The translations under genes and the position numbers were made by a program. A stretch of DNA of 64,000 nucleotides from Serratia liquefaciens. Its GTDB lineage: Bacteria; Pseudomonadota; Gammaproteobacteria; Enterobacterales; Enterobacteriaceae. The stretch covers positions 310,001-374,000 of the forward strand of contig NZ_CP088930.1 in assembly GCF_027594825.1 (NCBI RefSeq). Reading direction: 5' to 3'. Each line of letters starts with the position of its first letter. Within the stretch, counting starts at the first letter, position 1. Below are positions 24,397-33,538 of the stretch, piece by piece. Below the pieces are notes generated by a model that made no database searches, had not been told where the DNA came from, and saw nothing but the letters and a program-made list of their open reading frames with translations.

Positions 24397-26675
24397 AGTG
24401 ATTTATCCCCTTTTGCGTTGCCGGAAGCCTGCTGTTTTAACGCCTTCACCACCCGCTCCGGGGTGAAAGGCACTTCCCGCATACGCACGCCCAGCGCATC
24501 GAACAACGCATTGGCGATCGCCGCCGCGCTCGGCACAGAGGCAGATTCTCCCGCCCCCATCGAGGGTTCATCCGGATAGTCCAGCAGTTGAATATCAACC
24601 TGCGGCAACTCATCAAACCGCAGGATCGGATAACCGCCCCAATCCAGTGACGTCACGGCCGCGGCGTCAAAGGTGACGAACTCTTTCAGCACCCGGCTGG
24701 CGGACTGAACGATATTGCCGTGCACCTGGTGACGAACCCCGGCCGGGTTGATGATGCGGCCGCAGTCGTGGGCAACGAAGATTTTATCCAGCTTGATCTG
24801 ACCGCTGTGGCGATTAACGCTGAGATCGCACACCCAGGCCGCCCAGGCGGCACCAAATCCGGGGAATTTACTGTGGAAATAACGCGCATAGGCAAAGCCG
24901 CGCCCTGTCACCCATTCAGGATCGCCGGATACCGGGCTGCGGTGAGCCGGGCCATCCTGCCAATTGGCCTGCTTTTTCAACGCTTGAATCAGCGCCACAG
25001 CACGCGGGTCTTTCAGATATTGCAGGCGGAATGCGATCGGATCCTGCCCGGCTCGCCACGCCAGTTCATCAATCCACGATTCGTGGGCGAACACATTGGG
25101 TAACGCCGAGACCCCACGCATCCACGAAGCCCGCACAATCGGCGCTGCGTCCTGGCACACCACCCGCATGTTGGGATATTCATATTGTGGAATGGCGGTT
25201 CTGTCGCCCATCTGCTGGACGTCTGCCCGGTTGGGCACTTTACCGGTCAGCACCAGTGACAGCGTCACTGCGTTATTGGACGGGTAGCTGGTTTTCAGTT
25301 CATAAGCCGCCACCTGATTGTGTTGGTCCAACCCGCCGCGGACTCGTATCAGTTGCCCGGTGCCCTTGGGTTCCCAGCCAGCCTCTTGTTCACGCATCAA
25401 CTGTACCCTGACCGGCTTGCCGGTGGCCTGCGATAACAGCACAGCGTCAGCAGAGACGTCATCGGCGCAGTTGCGACCATAGCAGCCGGAGGCTTCCATA
25501 CGATTGATATGAACCTGCTCTGGCCGCCAGTCGAGCAAATGAGCGATGTCCTTACGCAAATCGTGAGGATTCTGCGTGCCTGACCAGACTTCGGCGTGAT
25601 CGAGACCGACGTCGGCCACCGCACAGGACGGACCGATTGACGCGTGTTGATGATAAGGCCAGACGTAATCAGCATTGACTTCGGTATGCAACGAGGCCAA
25701 AGCGGCATCTACCCCGGCATCATCACGCAGCACGCGATCGGTCTTGGGGTTTTCCACCAGGGCCTGATGCAATCCTGTGAGCGAAAGATCGGGTAAACCG
25801 GACCAGGGGCGCCAGACGGTCTTCAGTTGTCGCATCGCGGCAATCGCCTGCTCTTCACGTTCGGCGACGATGCCGATGAAGTCGTTAATCACCACCAGTT
25901 TTACGATGCCGGGCAGATGGGCGATGGAGTCAGAGTCTACCGACAGCAGGCCACTGCCCAAGGGGGCGCTGCTGTCGGCGCCGATATACGGCGGACGCAC
26001 CACTCTGCCATGCAGCATGCCCGGCAGGCGGAGATCATGCACATAGGTCAGTTGGCCGGTCACCTTGGCCGGGATATCCACGCGCGGCACCGCCTTGCCC
26101 ACGTAACGACTTTCCGCCACACTCTTCAGCCTGATGGTTTTATCCAGTGCCACCTGTAAATTCTGCCCGCGGGCCAGTTCACCATAGCTCAGGCTGACGT
26201 TGGGTTTATCTATCGCAAATACCCGGCCATTTTCAGCCTGCAGGCGTTCCACCGGTAACGCAAAGGCCTTTGCGGCCAGCGCCAGCAGCAATTGCCGCAC
26301 CTGCGCGGCAGCCTGGCGCAGCGGTATCGAAGTCACCTGGATAGTGGCGCTGGCGATGGTAGGCCCCTGATCCGGGGTGCGCTGGGTGTCACCCAAAATC
26401 ACCGTAACGTGCTCAAAAGGTACGCCGATTTCATCGGCAACAATCTGTGCCAATGCGGTGCGAATGCCGGTGCCGAGATCCACATGGCCGTTAAATGCGG
26501 TTACGCGGCCATCGGCGGTCAGGCCGATAAAACTGTCCACGCGATCGAGCGGCAGATCGCCGACCGCCGCTGGCTCAGCGGCGAAAGCATTAAGTGAAAC
26601 GGGCAGCAGGCTGCTGACCATCACCAGGCCACCGGCCTGCAACAGGCGGCGGCGCGTGATTTCCAGGCGGCTCAT
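24393..26675 (-). CDS. molybdenum-cofactor subunit, xanthine dehydrogenase family (IorB-like)
   Basis: Large subunit of 760 residues of a molybdenum hydroxylase. The N-terminus carries a twin-arginine signal (TRRRLLQ, residues 8-14), so the folded complex is exported to the periplasm. The catalytic Glu is expected at 710 in GAGESASVPSAAA, and GVSALPNVFAHESWIDELA is the typical Mo-domain segment. With a two-cluster iron-sulfur subunit and a triheme cytochrome it resembles isoquinoline 1-oxidoreductase, nicotinate dehydrogenase (NicAB) and membrane aldehyde dehydrogenases. The substrate, an aldehyde or N-heterocycle, cannot be chosen from sequence. Confidence 0.9.
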   Translation of the reverse strand: MSRLEITRRRLLQAGGLVMVSSLLPVSLNAFAAEPAAVGDLPLDRVDSFIGLTADGRVTAFNGHVDLGTGIRTALAQIVADEIGVPFEHVTVILGDTQRTPDQGPTIASATIQVTSIPLRQAAAQVRQLLLALAAKAFALPVERLQAENGRVFAIDKPNVSLSYGELARGQNLQVALDKTIRLKSVAESRYVGKAVPRVDIPAKVTGQLTYVHDLRLPGMLHGRVVRPPYIGADSSAPLGSGLLSVDSDSIAHLPGIVKLVVINDFIGIVAEREEQAIAAMRQLKTVWRPWSGLPDLSLTGLHQALVENPKTDRVLRDDAGVDAALASLHTEVNADYVWPYHQHASIGPSCAVADVGLDHAEVWSGTQNPHDLRKDIAHLLDWRPEQVHINRMEASGCYGRNCADDVSADAVLLSQATGKPVRVQLMREQEAGWEPKGTGQLIRVRGGLDQHNQVAAYELKTSYPSNNAVTLSLVLTGKVPNRADVQQMGDRTAIPQYEYPNMRVVCQDAAPIVRASWMRGVSALPNVFAHESWIDELAWRAGQDPIAFRLQYLKDPRAVALIQALKKQANWQDGPAHRSPVSGDPEWVTGRGFAYARYFHSKFPGFGAAWAAWVCDLSVNRHSGQIKLDKIFVAHDCGRIINPAGVRHQVHGNIVQSASRVLKEFVTFDAAAVTSLDWGGYPILRFDELPQVDIQLLDYPDEPSMGAGESASVPSAAAIANALFDALGVRMREVPFTPERVVKALKQQASGNAKGDKSL

Positions 26676-27145
26676 GCCGGCCCCCTTTCCGCCAACAGCT
26701 GGCGGGCTTTGGCGGCTGCACGCAAGATTTCAATATGGGTGCCGCAACGGCACAGGTTATAAGCCAGCTCATTTTTGATTTCTTGTTCATCTGCCCGAGG
26801 GTTGCGTTCAAACAGAGCAACCAGCGTCATGATCATGCCGTTGGTGCAATAACCGCACTGCGCGGCCTGCTCATCAATAAAACCTTGTTGAACCGGATGC
26901 AGTTGCCCCGCCTCGCCAAGGCCTTCCAGCGTGGTAATGGATTTGTTGAGGGCACCGCTCAGCGGGAGGGAACAGGAACGGGCGGCTACGCCGTCGATCA
27001 GTACCGTGCAAGCACCGCACTCCCCGAGGCCACAGCCGTATTTAGGGCCGTTAAGGCCCAGATCGTTGCGTAACACGTAGAGTAGCGGCGTTTCGGGTGA
27101 AACGGCGCCCAGTGCGACCATCCGGCCGTTTATTTTTATTTCCAT
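26672..27145 (-). CDS. [2Fe-2S] subunit of molybdenum hydroxylase (IorA-like)
   Basis: Small subunit of 157 residues with two [2Fe-2S] clusters. The plant-type cluster uses Cys38, 43, 46 and 58 (YGCGLGECGACTVL), and the second uses the CGYC and CRC pairs in the helical half. It shows no signal peptide of its own and is probably carried out with the Tat-tagged large subunit. First gene of the operon, overlapping the large-subunit gene by 4 bp. A Fur-like box and an inverted repeat precede it. Confidence 0.92.
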   Translation of the reverse strand: MEIKINGRMVALGAVSPETPLLYVLRNDLGLNGPKYGCGLGECGACTVLIDGVAARSCSLPLSGALNKSITTLEGLGEAGQLHPVQQGFIDEQAAQCGYCTNGMIMTLVALFERNPRADEQEIKNELAYNLCRCGTHIEILRAAAKARQLLAERGPA

Positions 27146-27772
27146 GGTGAATGCATATCCTTAACCAAACGGATCTCTCCGTAATATCACTGTGATGAAT
27201 AACTCACAGCATGCTAATTATAATCATTGAAAGACTTTCTAATGTTAAGGGTATGTAGCGGCAATTGCTTTAACGAAAAGTGGGTATTTATTATCGATTG
27301 CCGATGACTGGTCACAATAACGGCAGCTCAGGTCGCTGACGTTGAACAAAAAACGAGCGCACTTTCTTCCTGCGTGAAACCGCCGTCAGAAGCATTGATA
27401 TATTTTATTTCGGTGAATTAAGCGTTATTAAGCAGGAGGTATATCTTGAAGCTTTATTTTCTTCGGTAATCTTTTTTATTTCCACAGGCTAATATGAGGT
27501 CCGAGTTTATTATATTCCCTCTAGGCCGACAGCGCCGTGGCGCGCGGCCTTCCTCTCTGCCACGCCGCTTGGGCTGTGGCATTCCCTTTAGCTAATTAAT
27601 CGCTAAGCAAGGGACTATTTATAATAAGCCGCCGCTTTACACCCTCGCGCGCAAATTATTATTATCATTACGTTCCCGCCGCAGAACCGACTTGAATTTT
27701 AATTATATTTTATTGCGCTACGCACAGAGCGGCGCGCTCTTTACTGCTGCCTACCGTATTGAGGACATCGTT
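27146..27772. promoter_or_regulatory. 627-bp intergenic region between Mo-dehydrogenase and sulfur operons
   Basis: Divergent, AT-rich control region. Near the minus-strand operon, CTGTGA (27190-27195) and TCACAG (27204-27209) form an inverted repeat with an 8-bp spacer, two more than a canonical CRP site. GCTAATTATAATCATTGAA (27213-27231) matches the Fur consensus at 14 of 19. On the plus strand an AGGAGGT (27434-27440) precedes an 8-codon frame starting TTG. No clear sigma70 promoter was fixed for the sulfur operon. Confidence 0.45.
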
Positions 27773-29011
27773 ATGGTTGTTTCTGTTTCGCCTGCACCGG
27801 ATGCACCCACCGCCCCCCCAGCCGATGAGCCGGCTCGTTACCTCACTGACGATCGTCAGGCGCTGGATGCGGCGCGTCAGGTGGCCAACGCCGCAGCTCC
27901 CCGTGCCATGCTGCGTGACCGCCATCGGCAGTATCCGCTGCAAGAGCTGGCGCTGTTCAGCCAGTCCGGCCTGGGCGGCATTTCGATTCCGCGTCAATAC
28001 GGCGGGCCAGGGCTATCCTTCGCCACGGTGGCAGAGGTCTTTCGCCTGATTTCCGCCGTCGATCCGGCGCTGGGCCAGATCCCGCAAAACCACTTTGGTC
28101 TGATCCAACTGCTGCGCGATGCGGCCAGCGAAGCTCAGCAACGGCGTATTTTCAGCGAAGTGCTGGCCGGCCGGCGCATCGGTAACGGTGGCCCGGAAAA
28201 AAACAGCAAACACACGCTGGACATGCATACCCGCCTGCAGCAAACGCCTGATGGCCTGCGTCTCAATGGGGACAAGTTTTACTCTACCGGCGCGCTGTTC
28301 GCACAAATCGTCGCCGTCAAAGCCCTCGACGATCGGCTGCAGCCGGTACTGACCCTGCTGCCAGGGCCCACGGTCGGCCTGGAGATTGTCGACGATTGGT
28401 CAGGTATGGGCCAACGCACCACGGCCAGCGGCACCATGCGGTTGCGTAACGTGGCGGTTGACCCGATCAACGTCATCCCGCTGCTGCCGCTGGCAGAAAA
28501 ACCCACCATTCAAGGCGCGGTTTCTCAACTGATCCAGGCGGCTATCGATGCCGGTATTGCCCAAGGCTCTCTGGATGAGGCCACGCAGTTTATTCGCGAG
28601 CGCTCTCGCCCTTGGGTCGATGCAGGCGTCGAACGTAACGCCGACGATCCCTACATTCTGGCCGACGTCGGTCGAGTTAGCGTCGAGCTGTGCGCGGCAA
28701 ATGCCCTGTTGAGAAAGGCGGCACTCACTCTCGATGAAGTCGATCGCCACCCGATCACGGCCGAAAGCGCCGCGGCCGCGTCGATTGCGGTGGCCGAGGC
28801 CAAGGTACTGACCACCGAGGTCGCGCTGTTGGCCAGCGAAAAACTGCTCGAGTGGAGCGGCAGCCGCGCCACATTGGCAGAACATGGCCTCGACCGTCAC
28901 TGGCGCAACGCCCGCACTCACACCCTGCACGACCCGGTACGCTGGAAATACCACGCCATCGGCGATTACTACCTCAACGGCCGTTTTCCCGCGCGCCATT
29001 CGTGGATTTAA
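27773..29011 (+). CDS. SfnB-family sulfur-acquisition flavin oxidoreductase, copy 1
   Basis: Cytoplasmic 412-residue protein of the acyl-CoA dehydrogenase fold, SfnB/DszC branch, used under sulfate limitation to release sulfur from organosulfur compounds. Start ATG 27773 has GAGGA seven bases upstream; the in-frame TTG at 27692 is not supported. Typical segments are GLGGISIPRQYGG, QIPQNHFGL, GDKFYSTGALFA, DDWSGMGQRTTASGT and the C-terminal HWRNARTHTLHDPVRWKY. The Thr-rich loop and the absence of the acyl-CoA catalytic Glu context fit a monooxygenase rather than a beta-oxidation enzyme. First gene of the sulfur operon, followed 11 bp later by a paralogue. Confidence 0.88.
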   Translation: MVVSVSPAPDAPTAPPADEPARYLTDDRQALDAARQVANAAAPRAMLRDRHRQYPLQELALFSQSGLGGISIPRQYGGPGLSFATVAEVFRLISAVDPALGQIPQNHFGLIQLLRDAASEAQQRRIFSEVLAGRRIGNGGPEKNSKHTLDMHTRLQQTPDGLRLNGDKFYSTGALFAQIVAVKALDDRLQPVLTLLPGPTVGLEIVDDWSGMGQRTTASGTMRLRNVAVDPINVIPLLPLAEKPTIQGAVSQLIQAAIDAGIAQGSLDEATQFIRERSRPWVDAGVERNADDPYILADVGRVSVELCAANALLRKAALTLDEVDRHPITAESAAAASIAVAEAKVLTTEVALLASEKLLEWSGSRATLAEHGLDRHWRNARTHTLHDPVRWKYHAIGDYYLNGRFPARHSWI

Positions 29012-29022
29012 AGGAACCGAAC

Positions 29023-30228
29023 ATGACAAGCCAGACAGTCCCTCAACGTACCGCGCAGAGTATTACCGATGCCGGACAGGCGCTGGAGACCGCCCATCGG
29101 CTGGCGACAGAATTCAGTCCCGGTGCCGCCGAACGTGACAGCCAACGACGGCTGCCGGTTACCGAACTGGCCGAATTGTTCGCCTCCGGGCTTGGCGGGA
29201 TCACCGTCCCGCGTGAATTTGGCGGCCCGGCGCTGTCAAATCGCGTTCTGGCGCAGGTCATCGTCATTCTCAGCCAGGCCGATGCCTCGATCGGTCAGGT
29301 GCCGCAAAATCACTATTACGCACTGGAAGTGCTGCGGGTCAACGGTTCAAAGCGTCAGCAGCAACGTTTGTATCAGGAAGCGCTGGCCGGGGTGCATTTT
29401 GGCAATGCGCTGGCGGAATTCACCAGCAAAGCCGCTCACCAGCGGAGTACCGCGCTATCCCGGCATCAGGGGCAATGGCACCTGAACGGCCAAAAATTTT
29501 ACGCCACCGGCGCACTCTATGCCGGGCGCATCCCAACCGCCGCGCTGGGTGAGGACGGTAAAGAGCAATTGGTGTTTTTACCGCGCAATACGCCGGGTTT
29601 GACCATTACTGACGACTGGTCGGGCTTTGGCCAACGCACCACCGGCAGCGGCAGCGTGGCGTTAAACCATTGTCCGGTCGATGAAGAGGATATCGTGCCT
29701 TTCCAGACTGCGTTTGAACGGCCCACGCCGGTGGGCCCGCTGGCGCAGATTATGCACGCCGCCATCGATCAGGGCATTGCCAAAGCGGCCTGGCAAGACA
29801 TGTTGCAGTTTGTCCGTACTCGTTCCCGTCCGTGGATTGACTCTGGGGTCGAACAGGCCAGCGATGACCCGCTAACGCTGGATCGCATAGGCAAAATCTC
29901 CGCTCGAATTCAGGCCGGCGACGCCTTGCTGGAAGTGGCGGGCGAAGCGGTCGACGCCGCACAGCGCCACAGCGATGCACAGTCGGTGGCGGAAGCCTCG
30001 ATTGAAGTTGCCAGAGCGCGCGCCTGGACCACCGAAGTCTCGCTGGCCGCCGGCAATCTGCTGTTTGAGTTGGCCGGTAGCCGCGCCACTGTGCAGGAAT
30101 ACAACCTTGACCGCCACTGGCGCAATGCCCGCACTCATACCCTGCACGATCCGGTGCGCTGGAAATACCCGGCAATCGGCAATTACGTTTTAAACGGGGT
30201 GTTGCCACCGCGTCGGGGGACCTTGTAA
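29023..30228 (+). CDS. SfnB-family sulfur-acquisition flavin oxidoreductase, copy 2
   Basis: Second SfnB/DszC-like protein, 401 residues, clearly a tandem paralogue of the preceding gene: GLGGITVPREFGG, QVPQNHYYAL, GQKFYATGALYAG, DDWSGFGQRTTGSGS and HWRNARTHTLHDPVRWKY recur at matching positions. Start ATG 29023 follows AAGGAA; the frame is open further into the previous gene but those codons are out of its frame and not homologous. The stop TAA overlaps the start of the monooxygenase gene (TAATG). The pair may act on different sulfur compounds or as a heteromer; the sequence does not decide. Confidence 0.88.
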   Translation: MTSQTVPQRTAQSITDAGQALETAHRLATEFSPGAAERDSQRRLPVTELAELFASGLGGITVPREFGGPALSNRVLAQVIVILSQADASIGQVPQNHYYALEVLRVNGSKRQQQRLYQEALAGVHFGNALAEFTSKAAHQRSTALSRHQGQWHLNGQKFYATGALYAGRIPTAALGEDGKEQLVFLPRNTPGLTITDDWSGFGQRTTGSGSVALNHCPVDEEDIVPFQTAFERPTPVGPLAQIMHAAIDQGIAKAAWQDMLQFVRTRSRPWIDSGVEQASDDPLTLDRIGKISARIQAGDALLEVAGEAVDAAQRHSDAQSVAEASIEVARARAWTTEVSLAAGNLLFELAGSRATVQEYNLDRHWRNARTHTLHDPVRWKYPAIGNYVLNGVLPPRRGTL

Positions 30229-31598
30229 TGAGCGCTATTGCCAAAGAAGTTCTGCTGAACGCCTTCAACATGAACTGCGTCGGCCATATTCATCACGGCA
30301 TGTGGACTCATCCACAGGATCGTTCCACCGAATTCAACCAACTGGGCTACTGGACCGAATTGGCGCAGCTGCTGGAGCGAGGCCTGTTCGACGGACTGTT
30401 TATCGCCGATATTCTCGGCGTTTATGATGTTTACCAGCAGAATATTGCCCTGACCGCCCGCGAGTCGATACAGCTGCCGGTCAACGACCCGCTGCTGCTG
30501 GTGTCGGCCATGGCGGCGGTCACTCGCCATCTGGGGTTCGGCATCACCGCCAACCTCAGCTATGAAGCCCCCTATCCCTTTGCCCGACGGCTGTCGACGC
30601 TGGATCATCTGACCCAGGGACGTATCGGTTGGAATATCGTGACCGGTTATCTCGACAGCGCCGCCCGCGCCATGGGGCTGAACGAACAGGTACCTCACGA
30701 TCGCCGCTACGACCAGGCCGATGAGTTTCTCGACGTGGCCTATCAGCTGTGGGAAGGCAGTTGGGAAGACGGGGCCGTATTGGCTGACCGACAACGGCGA
30801 ATCTACGCTGATGCGCAGAAGATCCATAAGGTGATCCATCGGGGAGAATTCTATCAGGTGGAAGGTTATCACCTGTCGTCGCCTTCACCACAGCGTACCC
30901 CACTGCTGTTCCAGGCGGGCAGTTCGTCACGTGGCATTCAATTCGCCGCTCGCCATGCGGAATGCACCTTCGTGAATCACGCCACGCCGGCGGTGATGAA
31001 AGCCCAGGTGGACAAGTTGCGCAACGCCGCGGTGGCCGCCGGACGTCAGCGTCAGGATTTGAAAGTCTTTATGGGGGTCGGCGTTATCGTCGCCCCCACA
31101 GCCGCGGAAGCTCAGGACAAATATCGCGAATATCTGCGCTATGCCAGTCCGGAAGCCGGCCTGGCGCATTTCTCCAGTTCTACCGGCATCGACCTCTCGC
31201 GTTTCGGGCTCGACGATCCGATCCAGACCGGGCCGACCCAGGCCATTCAATCCGTGACCCAAACCTACCGCGGCTGGACCCGGCGCCAACTGCTGGAACA
31301 GCACGCTATGGGCGGCCGCTACCCACTGGTGGTGGGCGATCCCCAGCAGGTGGCCGATGCCTTGCTGCAGTGGATTGACCAGGCCGATATCGACGGTTTT
31401 AACCTGACGCGAATCGTTAATCCAGGCAGCTACCGCGATTTTATTGATTTGGTGGTGCCGGAATTGCAATCGCGCGGGCGATACAAGACCGCCTACCGTG
31501 CCGGCAGCCTGCGGCAAAAACTGTTCCAACAACAAGACCGATTACCCCCAAGTCACCCGGCTGCCCGCTGGCGTCTGGGTGCTCCATTAACGGTTTGA
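30228..31598 (+). CDS. LLM-class FMN-dependent monooxygenase (SnaA/DszA/DmoA type)
   Basis: Luciferase-like flavin monooxygenase of 456 residues, NtaA/SnaA/DszA/DmoA family, which uses FMNH2 to oxidise substrates such as sulfones, dimethyl sulfide or nitrilotriacetate. Family segments: NAFNMNCVGHIHHGMWTHP, LSTLDHLTQGRIGWNIVTGYL, PHDRRYDQADEF, HRGEFYQVEGYHLSSPSPQRTP and LLFQAGSSSRG. In this operon a sulfur compound is the likely target. No dedicated flavin reductase is seen in the window, so reduced flavin must come from elsewhere. The start overlaps the stop of the upstream oxidoreductase. Confidence 0.9.
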   Translation: MSAIAKEVLLNAFNMNCVGHIHHGMWTHPQDRSTEFNQLGYWTELAQLLERGLFDGLFIADILGVYDVYQQNIALTARESIQLPVNDPLLLVSAMAAVTRHLGFGITANLSYEAPYPFARRLSTLDHLTQGRIGWNIVTGYLDSAARAMGLNEQVPHDRRYDQADEFLDVAYQLWEGSWEDGAVLADRQRRIYADAQKIHKVIHRGEFYQVEGYHLSSPSPQRTPLLFQAGSSSRGIQFAARHAECTFVNHATPAVMKAQVDKLRNAAVAAGRQRQDLKVFMGVGVIVAPTAAEAQDKYREYLRYASPEAGLAHFSSSTGIDLSRFGLDDPIQTGPTQAIQSVTQTYRGWTRRQLLEQHAMGGRYPLVVGDPQQVADALLQWIDQADIDGFNLTRIVNPGSYRDFIDLVVPELQSRGRYKTAYRAGSLRQKLFQQQDRLPPSHPAARWRLGAPLTV

Positions 31599-31630
31599 AC
31601 CACTTACTTTTCTTTTAAAGGGACAACATC

Positions 31631-32443
31631 ATGACCATAGCCAATCTGGCACTAAAAATACTGTTCCCGGCGCTGCTGGCCTTCTCAGGCTCGGTGGCGG
31701 CGGCCAATGACTACAGTGGCGCCCTGAAGGTCGGCACCACCGCCGCCTTCGCGCCGCCGTTGGAAGTGGCGGCGGAAGAGGCTCGCAAACAAGGGCTGAA
31801 GGTGGACATTATCGAATTCAGCGACTGGACCGCTCCTAACGTCAGCCTGGAAAACGGCGATATCGACGTCAACCTGTTCCAGCACCTGCCGTTCCTGCAT
31901 AACGCCAACAAAGAAGGCAATTTCCATCTGGTGGCCTATGCCCCTGCGATCATCAATAACGTCGGGTTGTATTCCAAGAAACATAAAAGCATTGCCGAAC
32001 TGCCGGACGGTGCCAGCGTGGCGATTGCCAATGACGTGATTAACGGCGGGCGCGGTCTGTTGCTGTTACAAAAGGCCGGGCTGATTAAGCTCAAACCCGG
32101 TGCGGGTATCCAGGCGACCCAGGCCGATATTGTCAGTAACCCCAAACACATCAAGATTATCGAGGTAGAAGCGGTGCAATTGGCGCGCACCCTGGAAGAA
32201 GTGGATCTGGCGCAGGGCTATCCCCACTACCTGCGGCTTTCCGGCACCGTCGATCCCAACAGCGCCCTGCTGTTTGACGGCCTGGAGAACCCGGAGTACG
32301 TGATCCAATTCGTGATCCGCGACGGTCATCAGGACGATCCGCGTCTGCGCAAGTTTGTCGACGTGTATCAGCATTCCCCGGTGGTACGCGCGAAGCTGGA
32401 CAGTTTCTACGGCAAACTGTATCAGCCAGGCTGGAGTCAATAA
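31631..32443 (+). CDS. MetQ/NlpA-family substrate-binding protein without lipobox
   Basis: Periplasmic binding protein of 270 residues, MetQ/NlpA family, for methionine or another sulfur compound. The signal peptide (FPALLAFSGSVAAA, cleavage about residue 25) has no cysteine, so unlike E. coli MetQ the product should be soluble in the periplasm and not lipid-anchored. The mature part shows LKVGTTAAFAPPLEVAAEE, DVNLFQHLPFL and AIANDVINGGRGLLLLQKAGLI. SD AAGGGA precedes the start. The ATPase gene starts 3 bp after its stop codon. Confidence 0.9.
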   Translation: MTIANLALKILFPALLAFSGSVAAANDYSGALKVGTTAAFAPPLEVAAEEARKQGLKVDIIEFSDWTAPNVSLENGDIDVNLFQHLPFLHNANKEGNFHLVAYAPAIINNVGLYSKKHKSIAELPDGASVAIANDVINGGRGLLLLQKAGLIKLKPGAGIQATQADIVSNPKHIKIIEVEAVQLARTLEEVDLAQGYPHYLRLSGTVDPNSALLFDGLENPEYVIQFVIRDGHQDDPRLRKFVDVYQHSPVVRAKLDSFYGKLYQPGWSQ

Positions 32444-32446
32444 GTT

Positions 32447-33538
32447 ATGTCCAGCCTGGTCCTGACTCCGCCGGAGGCCCTGGTTGCCGATGAGCCGGTT
32501 CGCCACCTGGATGATACTCATCTGCGCTTTACCCGGCTCAGCAAGCGTTATCCCGGCCAACTGACCGATGCGCTAAAGGAAATTAACCTCAGCATTCGCC
32601 GAGGGGAAATTTTCGGCATCATCGGCCGTAGCGGCGCGGGGAAATCCTCGTTGATCCGCACCATCAACCGATTGGAACGCCCCAGCGGCGGCAGCGTCGA
32701 GGTCGATGGCGTCGATATTGATCGTCTGAATGAAGATCAATTGGTGGCCTTCCGACGGCGTACCGGCATGATTTTTCAGCATTTCAACCTGTTGTCGGCC
32801 AAAACCGTTCGGCAGAATATCGAGCTGCCCCTGCGTGTGGCGGGCGTGCCCCCCGCAGAACGGCGCAGCCGAGTGGACGCGCTGCTGGAGCTGGTCGGGC
32901 TACGCGACTACCCGGACGCCTACCCGGCACAGCTTTCCGGCGGGCAGAAACAGCGGGTCGGTATCGCCAGGGCACTGGTGCACAACCCTGAACTGTTGCT
33001 GTGCGACGAGGCCACCTCGGCACTCGATCCGGAAACCACCCGCGCCATTTTGGCCTTACTGCAACGCATCAACCGAGAGTTCAACATCACCATCGTGCTG
33101 ATCACCCACGAAATGGAGGTGATCCACGATATTTGCCACCGGGTCGCCGTGCTGGAGCGCGGCGAAATTATCGAGTACGGCCCCGTCTGGCAGGTGTACG
33201 GCAATCCGCAGCAGGAAACTACGCGTATCTTGTTGACCCCGGCGCACGACAGCCTGCCCGAGATACTGGCCGGACGAATTACCGCTACGCCATCGGCGCC
33301 GGATTCGCCGTTGTTAATCCGATTGCGTTATCGCGGTCTGGGGGCTTCGCTGGAACTGAATCGGGTGCTGGCGGCTTTTCAGGGCAATGTGACACTGGTC
33401 GAAAGCGCCATTGAGCATATTCAGGGAAGGGCCATAGGGTACTTGCTGTTAAGCGTGACACCGTCACCGTTCGCATCCGCTATTCCACAAACGCTGGCCG
33501 ACAGCGTGGAGGTACTGGGCTATGTCACTGCTGCTTGA
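32447..33538 (+). CDS. MetN-like ABC importer ATPase
   Basis: ATP-binding subunit of 363 residues of a methionine-uptake-type importer. Walker A GRSGAGKS is at 60-67, signature LSGGQKQR at 163-170 and Walker B LLLCDE at 183-188. A C-terminal NIL/ACT-like domain (about 280-360) in MetN senses methionine and inhibits transport. An N-terminal extension of about 25 residues precedes the ABC domain. The gene overlaps the permease gene by 17 bp. In this sulfur operon the true cargo may be methionine, its sulfoxide or another organosulfur compound. Confidence 0.92.
   Translation: MSSLVLTPPEALVADEPVRHLDDTHLRFTRLSKRYPGQLTDALKEINLSIRRGEIFGIIGRSGAGKSSLIRTINRLERPSGGSVEVDGVDIDRLNEDQLVAFRRRTGMIFQHFNLLSAKTVRQNIELPLRVAGVPPAERRSRVDALLELVGLRDYPDAYPAQLSGGQKQRVGIARALVHNPELLLCDEATSALDPETTRAILALLQRINREFNITIVLITHEMEVIHDICHRVAVLERGEIIEYGPVWQVYGNPQQETTRILLTPAHDSLPEILAGRITATPSAPDSPLLIRLRYRGLGASLELNRVLAAFQGNVTLVESAIEHIQGRAIGYLLLSVTPSPFASAIPQTLADSVEVLGYVTAA

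Noticed and set aside
23725..24579. Plus-strand frame of 284 codons opposite the cytochrome gene
   Set aside because: Antisense to heme motifs of the real gene; high-GC shadow.
27190..27209. CRP site reading of CTGTGA...TCACAG
   Set aside because: The spacer is 8 bp between the half-sites where CRP needs 6, so it is reported only as an inverted repeat.
27434..27469. AGGAGGT followed by an 8-codon frame from TTG before the sulfur operon
   Set aside because: Too short and without Cys or Met codons that would suggest sulfur-sensing attenuation; no paired terminator seen.
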